A stretch of DNA of 64,000 bases from an uncultured Ignavibacteriota bacterium. GTDB taxonomy: Bacteria > Bacteroidota > Ignavibacteria > Palsa-1295. Location: the NCBI GenBank assembly GCA_903900335.1, contig CAIUMP010000004.1, positions 124,001 through 188,000 on the forward strand. Reading direction: 5' to 3'. Both the position numbers and the translations under genes were made by a program. Of this stretch, positions 8,573 to 17,336 are shown one piece after another; within the stretch, counting starts at the first letter, position 1; each line of letters begins with the position of its first letter. The notes under the pieces were generated by a model, which saw only the letters and a list, made by a program, of their open reading frames with translations, was not told the origin of the DNA and did not search any database.

Positions 8573-8597
8573 TAGGGACGTACGGAGTACGTCCCTA
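8573..8597. repeat. TAGGGACGT palindrome between convergent genes
   Basis: Perfect 11-bp arms TAGGGACGTAC and GTACGTCCCTA around GGA. It fills the 29-bp gap between the DUF1501 gene and the convergent glutaredoxin-like gene. It resembles the palindromes at 55439-55459 and 55501-55521. It may serve as a bidirectional terminator, but there is no clear T-run. Confidence 0.6.
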
Positions 8598-8864
8598 TGC
8601 CCAGAATTTCCACGCTGGCTTCGGCTTGAGCTTGCGGATCAGCATGTCGCGCGTCGTTCGGTGCTGGAAGGCCTCCTTGCCATTGATCATGATGACCGGG
8701 ATCTTGTCCCAATACTTGTTCCATAGCTCGTCACCTAACCGGATCTTGACGATCTCCAGATCGAAATCCACATAGTCCATTGCGGACTGCACCTCTTCGA
8801 AAGCGTCATCACATAGCCCGCAACCACCTTCCTTCGTGATGAATTGTACGACTGGCTTGGGCAT
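8595..8864 (-). CDS. Glutaredoxin-like thiol-disulfide protein
   Basis: An 89-residue cytoplasmic protein of the glutaredoxin-like (DUF836-type) family. The redox motif CGLC is at residues 15-18 after a short first strand, and the cis-Pro loop is KIPVIMINGKEAF. A C-terminal helix completes a thioredoxin fold of usual length for the family. Its ATG overlaps the stop of the upstream DUF4397 gene (TGATG on the minus strand), so the two are likely translated together. It probably reduces or senses disulfides; the substrate is unknown. Confidence 0.82.
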   Translation of the reverse strand: MPKPVVQFITKEGGCGLCDDAFEEVQSAMDYVDFDLEIVKIRLGDELWNKYWDKIPVIMINGKEAFQHRTTRDMLIRKLKPKPAWKFWA

Positions 8865-10381
8865 CAGCGTTTGGCGATAACGTATGGAAATTGGTTTGCT
8901 CCGTTAACTGGTAGCAGGATGATCGTGATCGGAAGTTGAGGTGGCAGATCAAAATCTATCGTACCCGACTTCGCGCCATCGCTAACTGTAACCGTGTAAT
9001 GCCCGATCTTCGCGTCCGCCAAACGGATGTCTCCCTGATTCATCGCAAACGTAGTGCCTCCGAAAGTGAAGTTCATCTTGTGGTCAGGCGATGCATTTAC
9101 GAACCGCACGCGACCGAAGCCAGCATCCGCAGGAAGCGAAACGGTGTCTCGCAACTGGATCACCCCGTATCTCGATGCGCCGCCATTCAGCGGAGTCGAA
9201 TCGATTCCGACAAAGGTGTAGCGATCATTCGCAAAAGACGTTTTCCTAAAATGGTAGGGCGTATCAGTTGGATGCAAGACTGAATAGGGTGGTGGGTCAA
9301 TTCCACAGAGCCAAAAATCACACACCCCATGATCGGAGGGGCTGAGCGGCATGTACTGTTGAGAGTCCGCTGTCCTGCCAATAGAACCTCGAGGCACTAA
9401 CAGCACTCGCTGCTGAAGCGGTAAAGGTGTGTTTCGTGTTGATCGAGGGCCAAATTTTGCATCATCCGGCGGCGAGCTTAGCATCAGGAGGCTCAAGCTG
9501 TCAAACCGTGTCGCATTGGCAAGCCGAATCCCATAGATCTGAAAATCTCCGTTGTATGTGCCATTGCTCTGCTGTCCGTCTTCGATGGTGATAGTAGAAA
9601 CAGCATGTTCCTGTCCGACGGGTTGACTCTGTCCTCGAATAACGATCGTCGCGAGAAACCCGGTTGAGCTAAAAGGAATAGTGAGACGAACTACGACGTT
9701 TGAAGTATCACCTTTTGCTGTAACGAGAAGTCCGTCGGTACCTGAGGTTGGAATGCTGAAGTAGTCCGTTGGCAATTTGCCTGTGCCGGTGCCGCCGCCC
9801 ATTTCGTCTGAGATGTTTCCGTAGGAGAGCACGAGATCGGGTTTCGGTTTGCCGCCGACAACCTGAATTGATTTATGAAAGTACACGTCGAGCCCAGGCA
9901 TATCCGAGACTGCGTGCACAAATCGGACGAGAGACTTCGAAGTATCCACTGCCCTCACGGCATCATCCAAATAGCGCAATTGCGGTTTCTGCGCCAGCGT
10001 GCCCTCCATGCGGCCAATGTAGAGCAACGATTGACGATGGTCCTTCAACAACAACACCGTGTCGGAGAGCAGGGCAGCATCCGATGAGCGGCGCGCGACC
10101 AAGTGATGCGAACCCGGCTGCAAGGTTGAACCATCGGCAAGGAACGTGCTTTCGTAACCAAAATCGCGAGTACCGATCCCGTTCGAACCAAGATCGTAGA
10201 AGCTCTGATCGAAAAGCTTATTGTCGATGTACAAGTCGATCTTATCAACGTTAGTGACAGCGTTCTCCAGGCGTACGCTTGCGAAGGCCTGCGTTGGGAG
10301 TGTGCACGTCGGCTGGCAGCTCTGAAGTGAGAGCGCCAGAGCGGAGACAAGGAGAACGAAGAGAGTAGAAACTTTACCCAT
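8864..10381 (-). CDS. DUF4397 domain lipoprotein
   Basis: About 505 residues from the ATG at 10381, chosen because it gives MGKVSTLFVLLV followed by a lipobox (LSLQSC, Cys near residue 22); the frame stays open upstream to about 10471 without a sensible leader. The mature protein contains repeated units typical of DUF4397: FASVRLENAVTNVDKIDLYIDN, VRFVHAVSDMPGLDVYF and VRFVNASPDHKMNFTF, each a beta-sandwich carrying the hallmark 'vNas...d.v' pattern. It is expected to be an outer-membrane or surface lipoprotein. Its function is unknown. It is coupled by a one-base stop/start overlap to the glutaredoxin-like gene. Confidence 0.8.
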   Translation of the reverse strand: MGKVSTLFVLLVSALALSLQSCQPTCTLPTQAFASVRLENAVTNVDKIDLYIDNKLFDQSFYDLGSNGIGTRDFGYESTFLADGSTLQPGSHHLVARRSSDAALLSDTVLLLKDHRQSLLYIGRMEGTLAQKPQLRYLDDAVRAVDTSKSLVRFVHAVSDMPGLDVYFHKSIQVVGGKPKPDLVLSYGNISDEMGGGTGTGKLPTDYFSIPTSGTDGLLVTAKGDTSNVVVRLTIPFSSTGFLATIVIRGQSQPVGQEHAVSTITIEDGQQSNGTYNGDFQIYGIRLANATRFDSLSLLMLSSPPDDAKFGPRSTRNTPLPLQQRVLLVPRGSIGRTADSQQYMPLSPSDHGVCDFWLCGIDPPPYSVLHPTDTPYHFRKTSFANDRYTFVGIDSTPLNGGASRYGVIQLRDTVSLPADAGFGRVRFVNASPDHKMNFTFGGTTFAMNQGDIRLADAKIGHYTVTVSDGAKSGTIDFDLPPQLPITIILLPVNGANQFPYVIAKR

Positions 10382-10547
10382 GGATCGAATCGTCAAGAAT
10401 CGCGAAAAAATGTGCCACTGGAAGTCCGTTTTCACGGACTCCGCTACCTGAAAAACACCCGGAAGCCACATTTGTCACTCGCAGACGGGAGAATATCTTC
10501 ATGGCAGAGGGTTAGAAGAACCGGGAATCTGGAATAACGAATCGGGA

Positions 10548-11381
10548 ATGACCCATTCTTGCCGTTTTCCAGCCGCAATTAATCGCTATCTATTCTTCCG
10601 TTTCCCGTTGCGCTATTACTTCATCAGTGACGTTCACTTAGGGTACGGTCTCCCGCCGGAGGACCGCCAGCGAGAGGCACGGCTAGTCCTTTTATTGGAG
10701 CAAATCCGCGAGGAGGCAAAAGCCGGAGAAGTAGCTGGGCTCTTCATCGTGGGGGACCTTTTCGATTCCTGGTTCGAATTTCAATCTGTGATTCCCAGGC
10801 GACACATCCGGACGATCGCGCTTCTGGCATGGATCGCCGAGCATGTGCCCGTGGAGTACCTCATGGGTAATCACGATTTCGGCCATCGCAACTTTTTCGA
10901 ACAGGAATTGCGAATCCCGATACATCGCGGCGACGTTGAGCGCACACTACTTGGAAAGCGCTTTTACATTGCGCATGGCGATGGAAAAGCGGTCAACGAC
11001 ACGGGTTACCTGATTCTCCGAGCGGTACTACGCAGTCGCGTCGCGCAAATGGCGTACCGCATCATTCATCCAGATCTGGGAATCCCCTTCGCCGAGTGGG
11101 TCTCAGGTCGTTCGCGCCTGTACACCGATGGCAGGGAAGCACTCAAGCAACACGATGGTCTCCGCATTTTTGCTGAGCGGCAGCTTGCTACCGGAAGGTA
11201 TGACTTCGTCGTCATGGGACATCGTCACGAGGCGATGACGAACACTTTTGAGCACGGCACCTATGTAAATCTTGGCGATTGGATACATAGCTATACCTTC
11301 GGCATCTTCGACGAGAACGGATTCCGTATCGAGCAGGCTCCTATGATCGGTCGGAATGATGACAACGCTATTTCCGACTAA
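10548..11381 (+). CDS. lpxH: UDP-2,3-diacylglucosamine diphosphatase-like metallophosphoesterase
   Basis: A calcineurin-like phosphoesterase with all five metal-site motifs in order: SDVHLG (28-32), GDLFDSW (69-75), GNHD (107-110), AHGDG near 145 and GHRH near 225. Length and motif spacing match LpxH, which cleaves UDP-diacylglucosamine to lipid X in lipid A synthesis at the inner face of the membrane. Start uncertain: residues 1-20 from the ATG at 10548 look non-native, and an in-frame TTG at 10608 gives LRYYFISDVHLG, a more family-like beginning. PBP1A follows 44 bp downstream, consistent with an envelope role. Another substrate cannot be excluded. Confidence 0.78.
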   Translation: MTHSCRFPAAINRYLFFRFPLRYYFISDVHLGYGLPPEDRQREARLVLLLEQIREEAKAGEVAGLFIVGDLFDSWFEFQSVIPRRHIRTIALLAWIAEHVPVEYLMGNHDFGHRNFFEQELRIPIHRGDVERTLLGKRFYIAHGDGKAVNDTGYLILRAVLRSRVAQMAYRIIHPDLGIPFAEWVSGRSRLYTDGREALKQHDGLRIFAERQLATGRYDFVVMGHRHEAMTNTFEHGTYVNLGDWIHSYTFGIFDENGFRIEQAPMIGRNDDNAISD

Positions 11382-11425
11382 CCCGATGGCCATCCCATCC
11401 ACTTCATCATTCCTCATTTCCCCAA

Positions 11426-13717
11426 ATGGCCAGTAATTGGTGGCTGACGAAAGAGGAGGAGTTAGCCGACGAGGGCTACCATCTTCTGTTTCCAGAGCGA
11501 CCGCCGCGGCCGCATTGGTGGCATCACTGGAAGACATGGCAGATCGTTCTCGGCGGTTCCATCATGGGCTCTCTGGTGATCGGGATCTGGATGTGGATAG
11601 CCATCGGAAGAGGGCTCCCGACATTGGATCAATTAGAGAATCCACATCCCGAGCTTGCCACACAGCTCATCTCCGTTGATGGTGAGCGCCTAGATCAGTA
11701 TTACATTAAGAACCGCACGACCGTTCGGCTGAAGAGTGTACCACGCGAGCTTATTAACGCGCTCATCGCTACTGAAGACCGCGATTTCTTCAACCACTGG
11801 GGTATCAATCTCTGGGGTAATATTCGTGCTGCCTACACGGACGTGATCACACTCTCGCCACGCCAGGGAGCGAGCAGCATCACGCAGCAGCTTGCGCGCA
11901 ATCTCTATCTTTCGCAAGAAAAAAGTATCATTCGCAAACTGCGAGAGATGGCTTCCGCGGTGCAGATCGAGCGCACGCATACGAAGAACGAGATACTCGA
12001 AATGTATCTCAATGTAGCCTACTTCGGTCGCGGCGCGTACGGCATCGAGGCCGCTTCGCAAGTCTATTTCGGCAAAGATGTAAATCAGCTTTCACTTGCA
12101 GAGAGCGCATATCTCGTTGGTATCCTCAAGGGACCGGAGAACTATGACCCGGATGATAATTACGACCGCGCCATTGCTCGCCGCAACACCGTGCTAGACA
12201 ACATGGTCGAAGCGAATTATCTGACACAAGCAAAAGCCGCGCAGTGCAAGGCAGAAGAGATACAGTCGCAGGAGGTCAAAGGGTACGATGGTATCGCGCC
12301 GCACTTTGTGGAGATGATCCGGCAGGATCTCGCGAAACGTCCCGAATTGCAAGGCTACGATCTGTATCGTGACGGGCTCATCGTCTATACAACGCTGAAC
12401 GCAACCATGCAGCGTGCCGCGAACAAGGCTGTTGCGGATCACATTGACCAATACCAGAAGAGCATCGTCGATAAGCGATGGAATTGGAATGCGCACCTGG
12501 GACTGCTCGATTCGCTCATCACGCGGGCTGTCCACACCAGCGCGGAGTACAGGGTCGCGCGCAACCCTGCAGACAAACACGTGATCGAAGCGAGGCTGCG
12601 ACAGAACAAGCAATTTCTCGACAGCGTGAAAGAAGCCTCCATCCGGATGCAGTGCGGCTTCGTGTGTCTTGATCAAGCCACGGGACAGATACTCGCCATG
12701 GTGGGAAGCTCGAACGCAAAGGATGCCCGCTACGGACTGAACCACGTAACCCAGATCGTACGACAACCAGGCTCGGCGTTCAAGCCTATCATATATGCCT
12801 CGTGTTTTGAGCATGGCTGTATGCCCGAGACGCCTGTCTCAAACGAACCGATCTCCATTCCAGATGGCGATCACATCTGGTCGCCCGGTAACTTCGAAGG
12901 AGAGTCCGCCGGTGGAATGCGGACGATCAGAACCGCGCTGCAGTACTCGATCAATCTCTGCGCAGTGCACGCCGTACTGGAGCTAACGAAAGTGCAGGAC
13001 GTCGTGAAGATGGCGAAGCGATTGGGCATCCGCTCGAATGTACCGCCGTATCCCTCTATCGCATTAGGAACGGCGGAAGTCAATCCATTGGAGTTGACGA
13101 GTGCATACAGCACGTTCGCCAACGAGGGTGTCCGGGCAACACCGTGTGCCATTCTGCGAGTCGAAGATCGCAACGGCAAGATCATCTATCGCTCGCATCC
13201 TGAGTTCGATAACGCGTTGGAACCACGTGTCTGCCACATGATGACATCCGCGCTCAGCGATGTCGTCAATGTCGGCACAGCCTCGCGTATTCGCGGGCTT
13301 GGTTTCCACTTTCCAGCAGCAGGTAAGACAGGTACTACACAGAATTACGCCGACGCATGGTTCATCGGTTACACGCCACATTACACTGCAGGCGTCTGGG
13401 TTGGCTTCGATGACAAGCGCATCACCTTCTCTGGTGCCGACGGCCAGGGCGGACGCGCCGCCGCCCCGATATGGGGACTCTTTATGAAAAACGTGTACGA
13501 GTCACTCCGTCCACAATTGGAATACTTCACAACAAGTTACAATAACGTCGCTTCACCTGAATTTCCTGATTCCTTAGGCGGCACACGCGACACAACCAAA
13601 GATGCTCCCGCAATCCAACTTGCGCCGCAACCAAACGCACCGACAAATTCGCCTGTCCCCGGAAAGCGCAAGCCCGCGCAACCGCAAACACCAGTGAACA
13701 AACCGGTGGGGAATTGA
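11426..13717 (+). CDS. mrcA: Penicillin-binding protein 1A (bifunctional transglycosylase/transpeptidase)
   Basis: A 763-residue class A PBP. It has a short cytoplasmic Trp-rich tail, one membrane segment (about 38-62), then a GT51 glycosyltransferase with catalytic Glu117 in ATEDRDFF and GASSITQQLARNLYL. The transpeptidase has Ser450-x-x-Lys453 (GSAFKP), Ser508-x-Asn510 (SIN) and KTGTT from Lys634. The C-terminus is Pro-rich and low in complexity. It polymerises and crosslinks peptidoglycan in the periplasm. It follows the LpxH-like gene in the same direction. Length and motif order are normal for the family. Confidence 0.95.
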   Translation: MASNWWLTKEEELADEGYHLLFPERPPRPHWWHHWKTWQIVLGGSIMGSLVIGIWMWIAIGRGLPTLDQLENPHPELATQLISVDGERLDQYYIKNRTTVRLKSVPRELINALIATEDRDFFNHWGINLWGNIRAAYTDVITLSPRQGASSITQQLARNLYLSQEKSIIRKLREMASAVQIERTHTKNEILEMYLNVAYFGRGAYGIEAASQVYFGKDVNQLSLAESAYLVGILKGPENYDPDDNYDRAIARRNTVLDNMVEANYLTQAKAAQCKAEEIQSQEVKGYDGIAPHFVEMIRQDLAKRPELQGYDLYRDGLIVYTTLNATMQRAANKAVADHIDQYQKSIVDKRWNWNAHLGLLDSLITRAVHTSAEYRVARNPADKHVIEARLRQNKQFLDSVKEASIRMQCGFVCLDQATGQILAMVGSSNAKDARYGLNHVTQIVRQPGSAFKPIIYASCFEHGCMPETPVSNEPISIPDGDHIWSPGNFEGESAGGMRTIRTALQYSINLCAVHAVLELTKVQDVVKMAKRLGIRSNVPPYPSIALGTAEVNPLELTSAYSTFANEGVRATPCAILRVEDRNGKIIYRSHPEFDNALEPRVCHMMTSALSDVVNVGTASRIRGLGFHFPAAGKTGTTQNYADAWFIGYTPHYTAGVWVGFDDKRITFSGADGQGGRAAAPIWGLFMKNVYESLRPQLEYFTTSYNNVASPEFPDSLGGTRDTTKDAPAIQLAPQPNAPTNSPVPGKRKPAQPQTPVNKPVGN

Positions 13718-13788
13718 TGTATGAGCGAGAGGGGACGGTGGGCTTGAATGATAAGTCCGCGTAGAGAACGACGCAGTCTTGTCCTATT

Positions 13789-13818
13789 TCATAATTCACA
13801 ATTCATAATTCATAATTT
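13789..13818. repeat. CATAATT short tandem motif
   Basis: Several overlapping copies of an 8-base AATTCATA unit, just upstream of the acylphosphatase gene. The same motif occurs at 29840-29859, 35286-35297 and 50339-50357, always intergenic. Function unknown. Confidence 0.5.
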
Positions 13819-13823
13819 CCCCC

Positions 13824-14099
13824 TTGAAGCGCATCCATCTCATCATTCACGGTCACGTACAGGGCGTAGGCTTTCGCTACTATTGCTACGAGCAGGCCAC
13901 CGAGCTTGGTCTCACCGGTTACGCCCGCAACCGACGCGACGGCACCGTTGAAACAGAAGTGCAGGGGGAGGATGAATCGGTTGATCGTTATGCGCGCGTG
14001 ATGTCACGCGGCCCGCACATTGCGCATGTGACGGAGATTATTCGGCAGGAGATGGATGTGATCGAGGGGGAAGAGGGGTTTGGGAGAGGGTGGGGGTAG
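13824..14099 (+). CDS. acyP: Acylphosphatase
   Basis: A 91-residue acylphosphatase. It carries the active-site loop HVQGVGFR with the phosphate-binding Arg18 and the catalytic Asn36 in GYARNRRDGTVE. Start is a TTG at 13824 that gives the usual first beta strand (KRIHLIIHG); no ATG is available. The C-terminal end (GFGRGWG) is less conserved than in typical members. It hydrolyses acyl phosphates such as 1,3-bisphosphoglycerate in the cytoplasm. The upstream gap of about 100 bp holds the CATAATT motif repeats. Confidence 0.87.
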   Translation: MKRIHLIIHGHVQGVGFRYYCYEQATELGLTGYARNRRDGTVETEVQGEDESVDRYARVMSRGPHIAHVTEIIRQEMDVIEGEEGFGRGWG

Positions 14100-14105
14100 G
14101 CTAGT

Positions 14106-14981
14106 TTAATACTCCAAAGTATCAAGTGCTTCCCCACGCGCTGCTCGAAGCCACAACTCTTGTGATTCAATTTCCAGCCCAGCGATGTACTTTACGAACG
14201 CAGGCAAATTGTCGCCATCTGCTTCGCGCAACGCCCGATAGTAATTCTCTTTATCCTGCGTCTTGACGATTACGACGGGATGGCCGTGTTTCATCAATAC
14301 GAGATTCATGAGTATGCGAGCGATGCGTCCGTTTCCGTCGTCAAATGGATGGATGCTGACGAAACGATAATGGAACGCCGCAGCGAGTGAGACAGGATGT
14401 AGTTCTTTCTTCTCCTCTTCATCTCCGTAACAAGCGATTAGCGATTGCACCTCCGCCGGTACGGATGACGGTTCAGTAAAATAGAATACTTCACGCGTTG
14501 CCGTCTCTACGTGATTTGGTGTGAGCTTGTAGCGGCCCGGAACAACGGTCTTCGTTGTCGGGGCGCCGTCGGGAGTTCGTGCCGGGATTTGATAGGATTC
14601 GCCACCGAGAATCTTCTTGTGTATCTCGCGGATGGTGTGCTCCGTGAGCGGCATCTCGGAATGAATGAGATCTTCGAGGCCGAGAATTGCTTCGTTGTGC
14701 CCTTTGATTTCGAGCGAATCGCGGAGCGGCTTGCCACCGGCTGTCAAGCCGTGAAGGAGAAAGACTTTCGTCTCGCCGTAGCTATAGGAATTACCTTCGA
14801 TATTATTGCTGTGGTAATTCCAGTCAATCCGGAAACGTTGCTCGATGCGGCCAAGCGTGTTGGCATCGAGGGGACGGAGAGATTCGATCTCCTTCTGGAG
14901 TTCAACAATGCGAGCAAGGAGTAAGGAAAGCTCATCCGAACTTTCCACTCTCTGTTCCGGCACTGATGGTCTGCTGTTCAT
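14106..14981 (-). CDS. Fic family protein (class II autoinhibited)
   Basis: A 291-residue Fic protein. The catalytic motif HPFDDGNGR begins at His211, and the expected flap lies upstream (VVPGRYKLTPN region). An N-terminal helix carries SNNIEG (Ser58 to Gly63), matching the class II inhibitory motif [S/T]xxxE[G/N], whose Glu blocks ATP binding. Fic enzymes usually AMPylate protein hydroxyls; the target here is unknown. No signal peptide is present, so it is cytoplasmic. It is convergent with acyP, 6 bp away, and no antitoxin-like partner is adjacent, as expected for a self-inhibited form. Confidence 0.9.
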   Translation of the reverse strand: MNSRPSVPEQRVESSDELSLLLARIVELQKEIESLRPLDANTLGRIEQRFRIDWNYHSNNIEGNSYSYGETKVFLLHGLTAGGKPLRDSLEIKGHNEAILGLEDLIHSEMPLTEHTIREIHKKILGGESYQIPARTPDGAPTTKTVVPGRYKLTPNHVETATREVFYFTEPSSVPAEVQSLIACYGDEEEKKELHPVSLAAAFHYRFVSIHPFDDGNGRIARILMNLVLMKHGHPVVIVKTQDKENYYRALREADGDNLPAFVKYIAGLEIESQELWLRAARGEALDTLEY

Positions 14982-15085
14982 GCGAGGACTAACACCGAGA
15001 GCAAGATTCTCATTTCAGTTGGCACAAAGCCCCGGGATTTAATGCCATTCCACCATGTTTAAGAGGGTACAAGAATCTGAGGGTC

Positions 15086-16522
15086 GTGTCGAAAAAACTG
15101 CAATACATCCCGCTTCTCGTTCTCCTCGCCGTGATGATGGCGAGTTCAGTCGTGTTCCTATCCAGTTGTTCCCAAACACCAACACCCCCAGCTAATACTA
15201 ATCGGGTGGTAATCTCGATGTCAACTCCCGACCCTAATGGCGGACCTGTTGTGTTTACGGCCAAAGTCAATTTCGCTTCGCAGGCAGCACTGTTGTACGT
15301 CTGGAGATTTGATACGAACACAGTGACCACGAAGGTTGACACTGCTATTAGCTCCTTCGCCACCACAGGTAAACATGCTGTTCACTTGGATGTGCGCCGA
15401 ACCGGGGACAACGCGGAGATGTGTTCGGCGGATACTTTTGTGGTTGTTCTCGCCGGTGATTCGACCAAGAGCATCACCCCGGATTCACTCAGTGCCAATC
15501 TGCTAACTCGGTACACGTTTCGGGCGCACCTGCCTTCGCTCCGAACCTCGAAAAACTACAAACTCGTCTGGACAATCGACAGCGCGAAGTTCGTACGCTT
15601 CAACACGGATACTATTTCAACTGCCTTCATCGCTGTTGGAGCGCATTTTATTAATGTTTGTCGCGAGGACACCACGACAGGAAATCCGATTGAGACAGCG
15701 TCAACGATTGCTAATGTGAGCTGCTTCACGCTCAAGATCACACCGTCAACGGGTTCGCCGACCGTCCTTTCGTCCATGAACTTCTCGGTAAACACTACCG
15801 CCGGTGATGTGCCGTCAACTCACTATCTATGGGATTTCGGGGATGGAACGACGGTGGACAATTACGCAGTGAACTCCATTACCCACTCGTTCTCCTTTGC
15901 TGGAAATCTTCAGGTCAAAGTCTCTCTATTTCAGGGTTCTGTCCTACTCGCGTCGGATTCCACCTCAGTGAATGTTCTACCCTCGGTTAAGGGATTCTCA
16001 GTTGCATCATTTACTGGCTTCCGAAGGGGGACTGCTCGTTTCGTCGGCACTACTGCCTTCGGTTGCCTGGGCTTCGATTATACGGGCGATTCCCTCGCTT
16101 GGAATGGATTGCAATTCAGCTACAGCACGGGATCCCAAAGTGGTGGGGCGACCAATAATTCCTTTAGTGGCCATTACTTCTTGGGCCGCGTCTCTCAGGA
16201 CGGCTTGACATTGGATAGTCTCGTAGCTTCTGCCCGATCCGGTTATCATACCGAATATCAGGTAGGCAGTTCGACTAAGACTCATTACGGGAGCAGTCAT
16301 TCGAATCTTTCATGTGTTTCCTTGCAATTAATATGGGGGACTCCTGACTCGGTATGCTATGGGGTTATCGGCCCTAAGACGAAGGACAATGTGACAGCGA
16401 CACGGGATTGTTCTGAAGTATCGAACTACCTTCCAGGAGGATATGATTGGCAATATCCCGGCACAGACTGGAATAGCAGAAATCCAATTCCTTCAGTCAC
16501 AGTTACTTTCTACAAAAAGTAA
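15086..16522 (+). CDS. PKD-domain lipoprotein
   Basis: About 478 residues from a GTG start at 15086, chosen because it gives MSKKLQYIP, a hydrophobic stretch and a lipobox (VFLSSC, Cys near residue 28). The chain holds PKD-like beta-sandwich domains: one around residues 40-125 (VVFTAKVNFASQAALLYVWRF), one around 135-215, and the best at about 235-300 with HYLWDFGDGTTVDN. The last ~170 residues are not recognised. It is probably a surface or periplasmic lipoprotein that binds glycan or protein. It stands alone between the minus-strand Fic and esterase genes. Confidence 0.78.
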   Translation: MSKKLQYIPLLVLLAVMMASSVVFLSSCSQTPTPPANTNRVVISMSTPDPNGGPVVFTAKVNFASQAALLYVWRFDTNTVTTKVDTAISSFATTGKHAVHLDVRRTGDNAEMCSADTFVVVLAGDSTKSITPDSLSANLLTRYTFRAHLPSLRTSKNYKLVWTIDSAKFVRFNTDTISTAFIAVGAHFINVCREDTTTGNPIETASTIANVSCFTLKITPSTGSPTVLSSMNFSVNTTAGDVPSTHYLWDFGDGTTVDNYAVNSITHSFSFAGNLQVKVSLFQGSVLLASDSTSVNVLPSVKGFSVASFTGFRRGTARFVGTTAFGCLGFDYTGDSLAWNGLQFSYSTGSQSGGATNNSFSGHYFLGRVSQDGLTLDSLVASARSGYHTEYQVGSSTKTHYGSSHSNLSCVSLQLIWGTPDSVCYGVIGPKTKDNVTATRDCSEVSNYLPGGYDWQYPGTDWNSRNPIPSVTVTFYKK

Positions 16523-16538
16523 CCCACCTCACAGTCCC

Positions 16539-17270
16539 CTAAAAATTCCTCTCAATCACACTCGGCAGCATCTCGCGCCAGGTGGGCCAGTCGTGGCGGT
16601 ACTCGTCGCCCCAGAGTTCTACCCAGTTGGTAATGCCTTTCTTGCCCATGACCTCGCCCATTTCCCAGCTTGCGTGCGGGTCTTCGTACTCGCCTTTGCC
16701 AGACAGCAGATAGACCTTTTCCTTGCGGCGCAGCGATTCGAGTGTGGGGCCGGTGAGATGCTGGAGATAGTCCATCGGCGAGTTAAAATAGACGTCGTCG
16801 TCGTAGTAGCCCTTCGTGTATTCCTTCAGATCGTAAATGCCGGACATGCCGATGGTGCCATCGAACAGATCGGGACGGCGCAGGAAAGAATTCACGGCAT
16901 GAAGCGCGCCGAGCGAAACGCCGCTCGTGTAGATCGGCGGGTTGGTCGTGCGCATGTTGGTCGCGATGTAGGGCACGACCTCCTCGGCGATGTAGCGGTT
17001 GTATTGCTGGTGCCGAACGGCGCGGTGGCGCGGCTCCATGCTGTCATGCAACCAGCTCTCGGAGTTGATCGAGTTGATCGCGAAGACCTTGATGCGCCCC
17101 GCATCCAGAAAGGGCGCGATGGAGTCGATCAGGTAAAATCGCTCGTATTCGAGGTAATCCGCCGCAGCGGACGGGAACATCAATAGCGCGGGGCCATAAT
17201 GTCCATAGACCGCGATTTCCATCTCTTTGCCCAACGCGGGGCTGTGCCAACCGTCAAGTATTCTTTCCAT
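16539..17270 (-). CDS. Putative esterase (alpha/beta hydrolase, esterase D-like)
   Basis: About 243 residues from the ATG at 17270 (MERILDGWHSPAL), preferred over an upstream in-frame start that adds an unrelated Ala-rich tail. It has the alpha/beta hydrolase fold of the putative esterase family: core strand ALLMFPSAAADYLEYE, nucleophile elbow GVSLGA (Ser near 121), a later Asp in the GKGEYEDPHASW segment, and His in YRHDWPTWREML. No signal peptide is visible, so it is cytoplasmic. The substrate is probably a small ester or thioester, but is not predictable. The Kelch gene starts on the same strand upstream, ending 66 bp away. Confidence 0.8.
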   Translation of the reverse strand: MERILDGWHSPALGKEMEIAVYGHYGPALLMFPSAAADYLEYERFYLIDSIAPFLDAGRIKVFAINSINSESWLHDSMEPRHRAVRHQQYNRYIAEEVVPYIATNMRTTNPPIYTSGVSLGALHAVNSFLRRPDLFDGTIGMSGIYDLKEYTKGYYDDDVYFNSPMDYLQHLTGPTLESLRRKEKVYLLSGKGEYEDPHASWEMGEVMGKKGITNWVELWGDEYRHDWPTWREMLPSVIERNF

Positions 17271-17336
17271 GTTGCAAGAGACAGCGGCGGCGGCACTTTG
17301 GTTGCCCAATGAATCGAGATAGCCCGGGAGCGAGTG

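Noticed and set aside
16443-17186. A 247-codon plus-strand frame opposite the esterase gene
   Set aside because: The minus strand carries a complete alpha/beta hydrolase with nucleophile elbow and family-typical ends; the plus frame has no known domain and is composition-driven.
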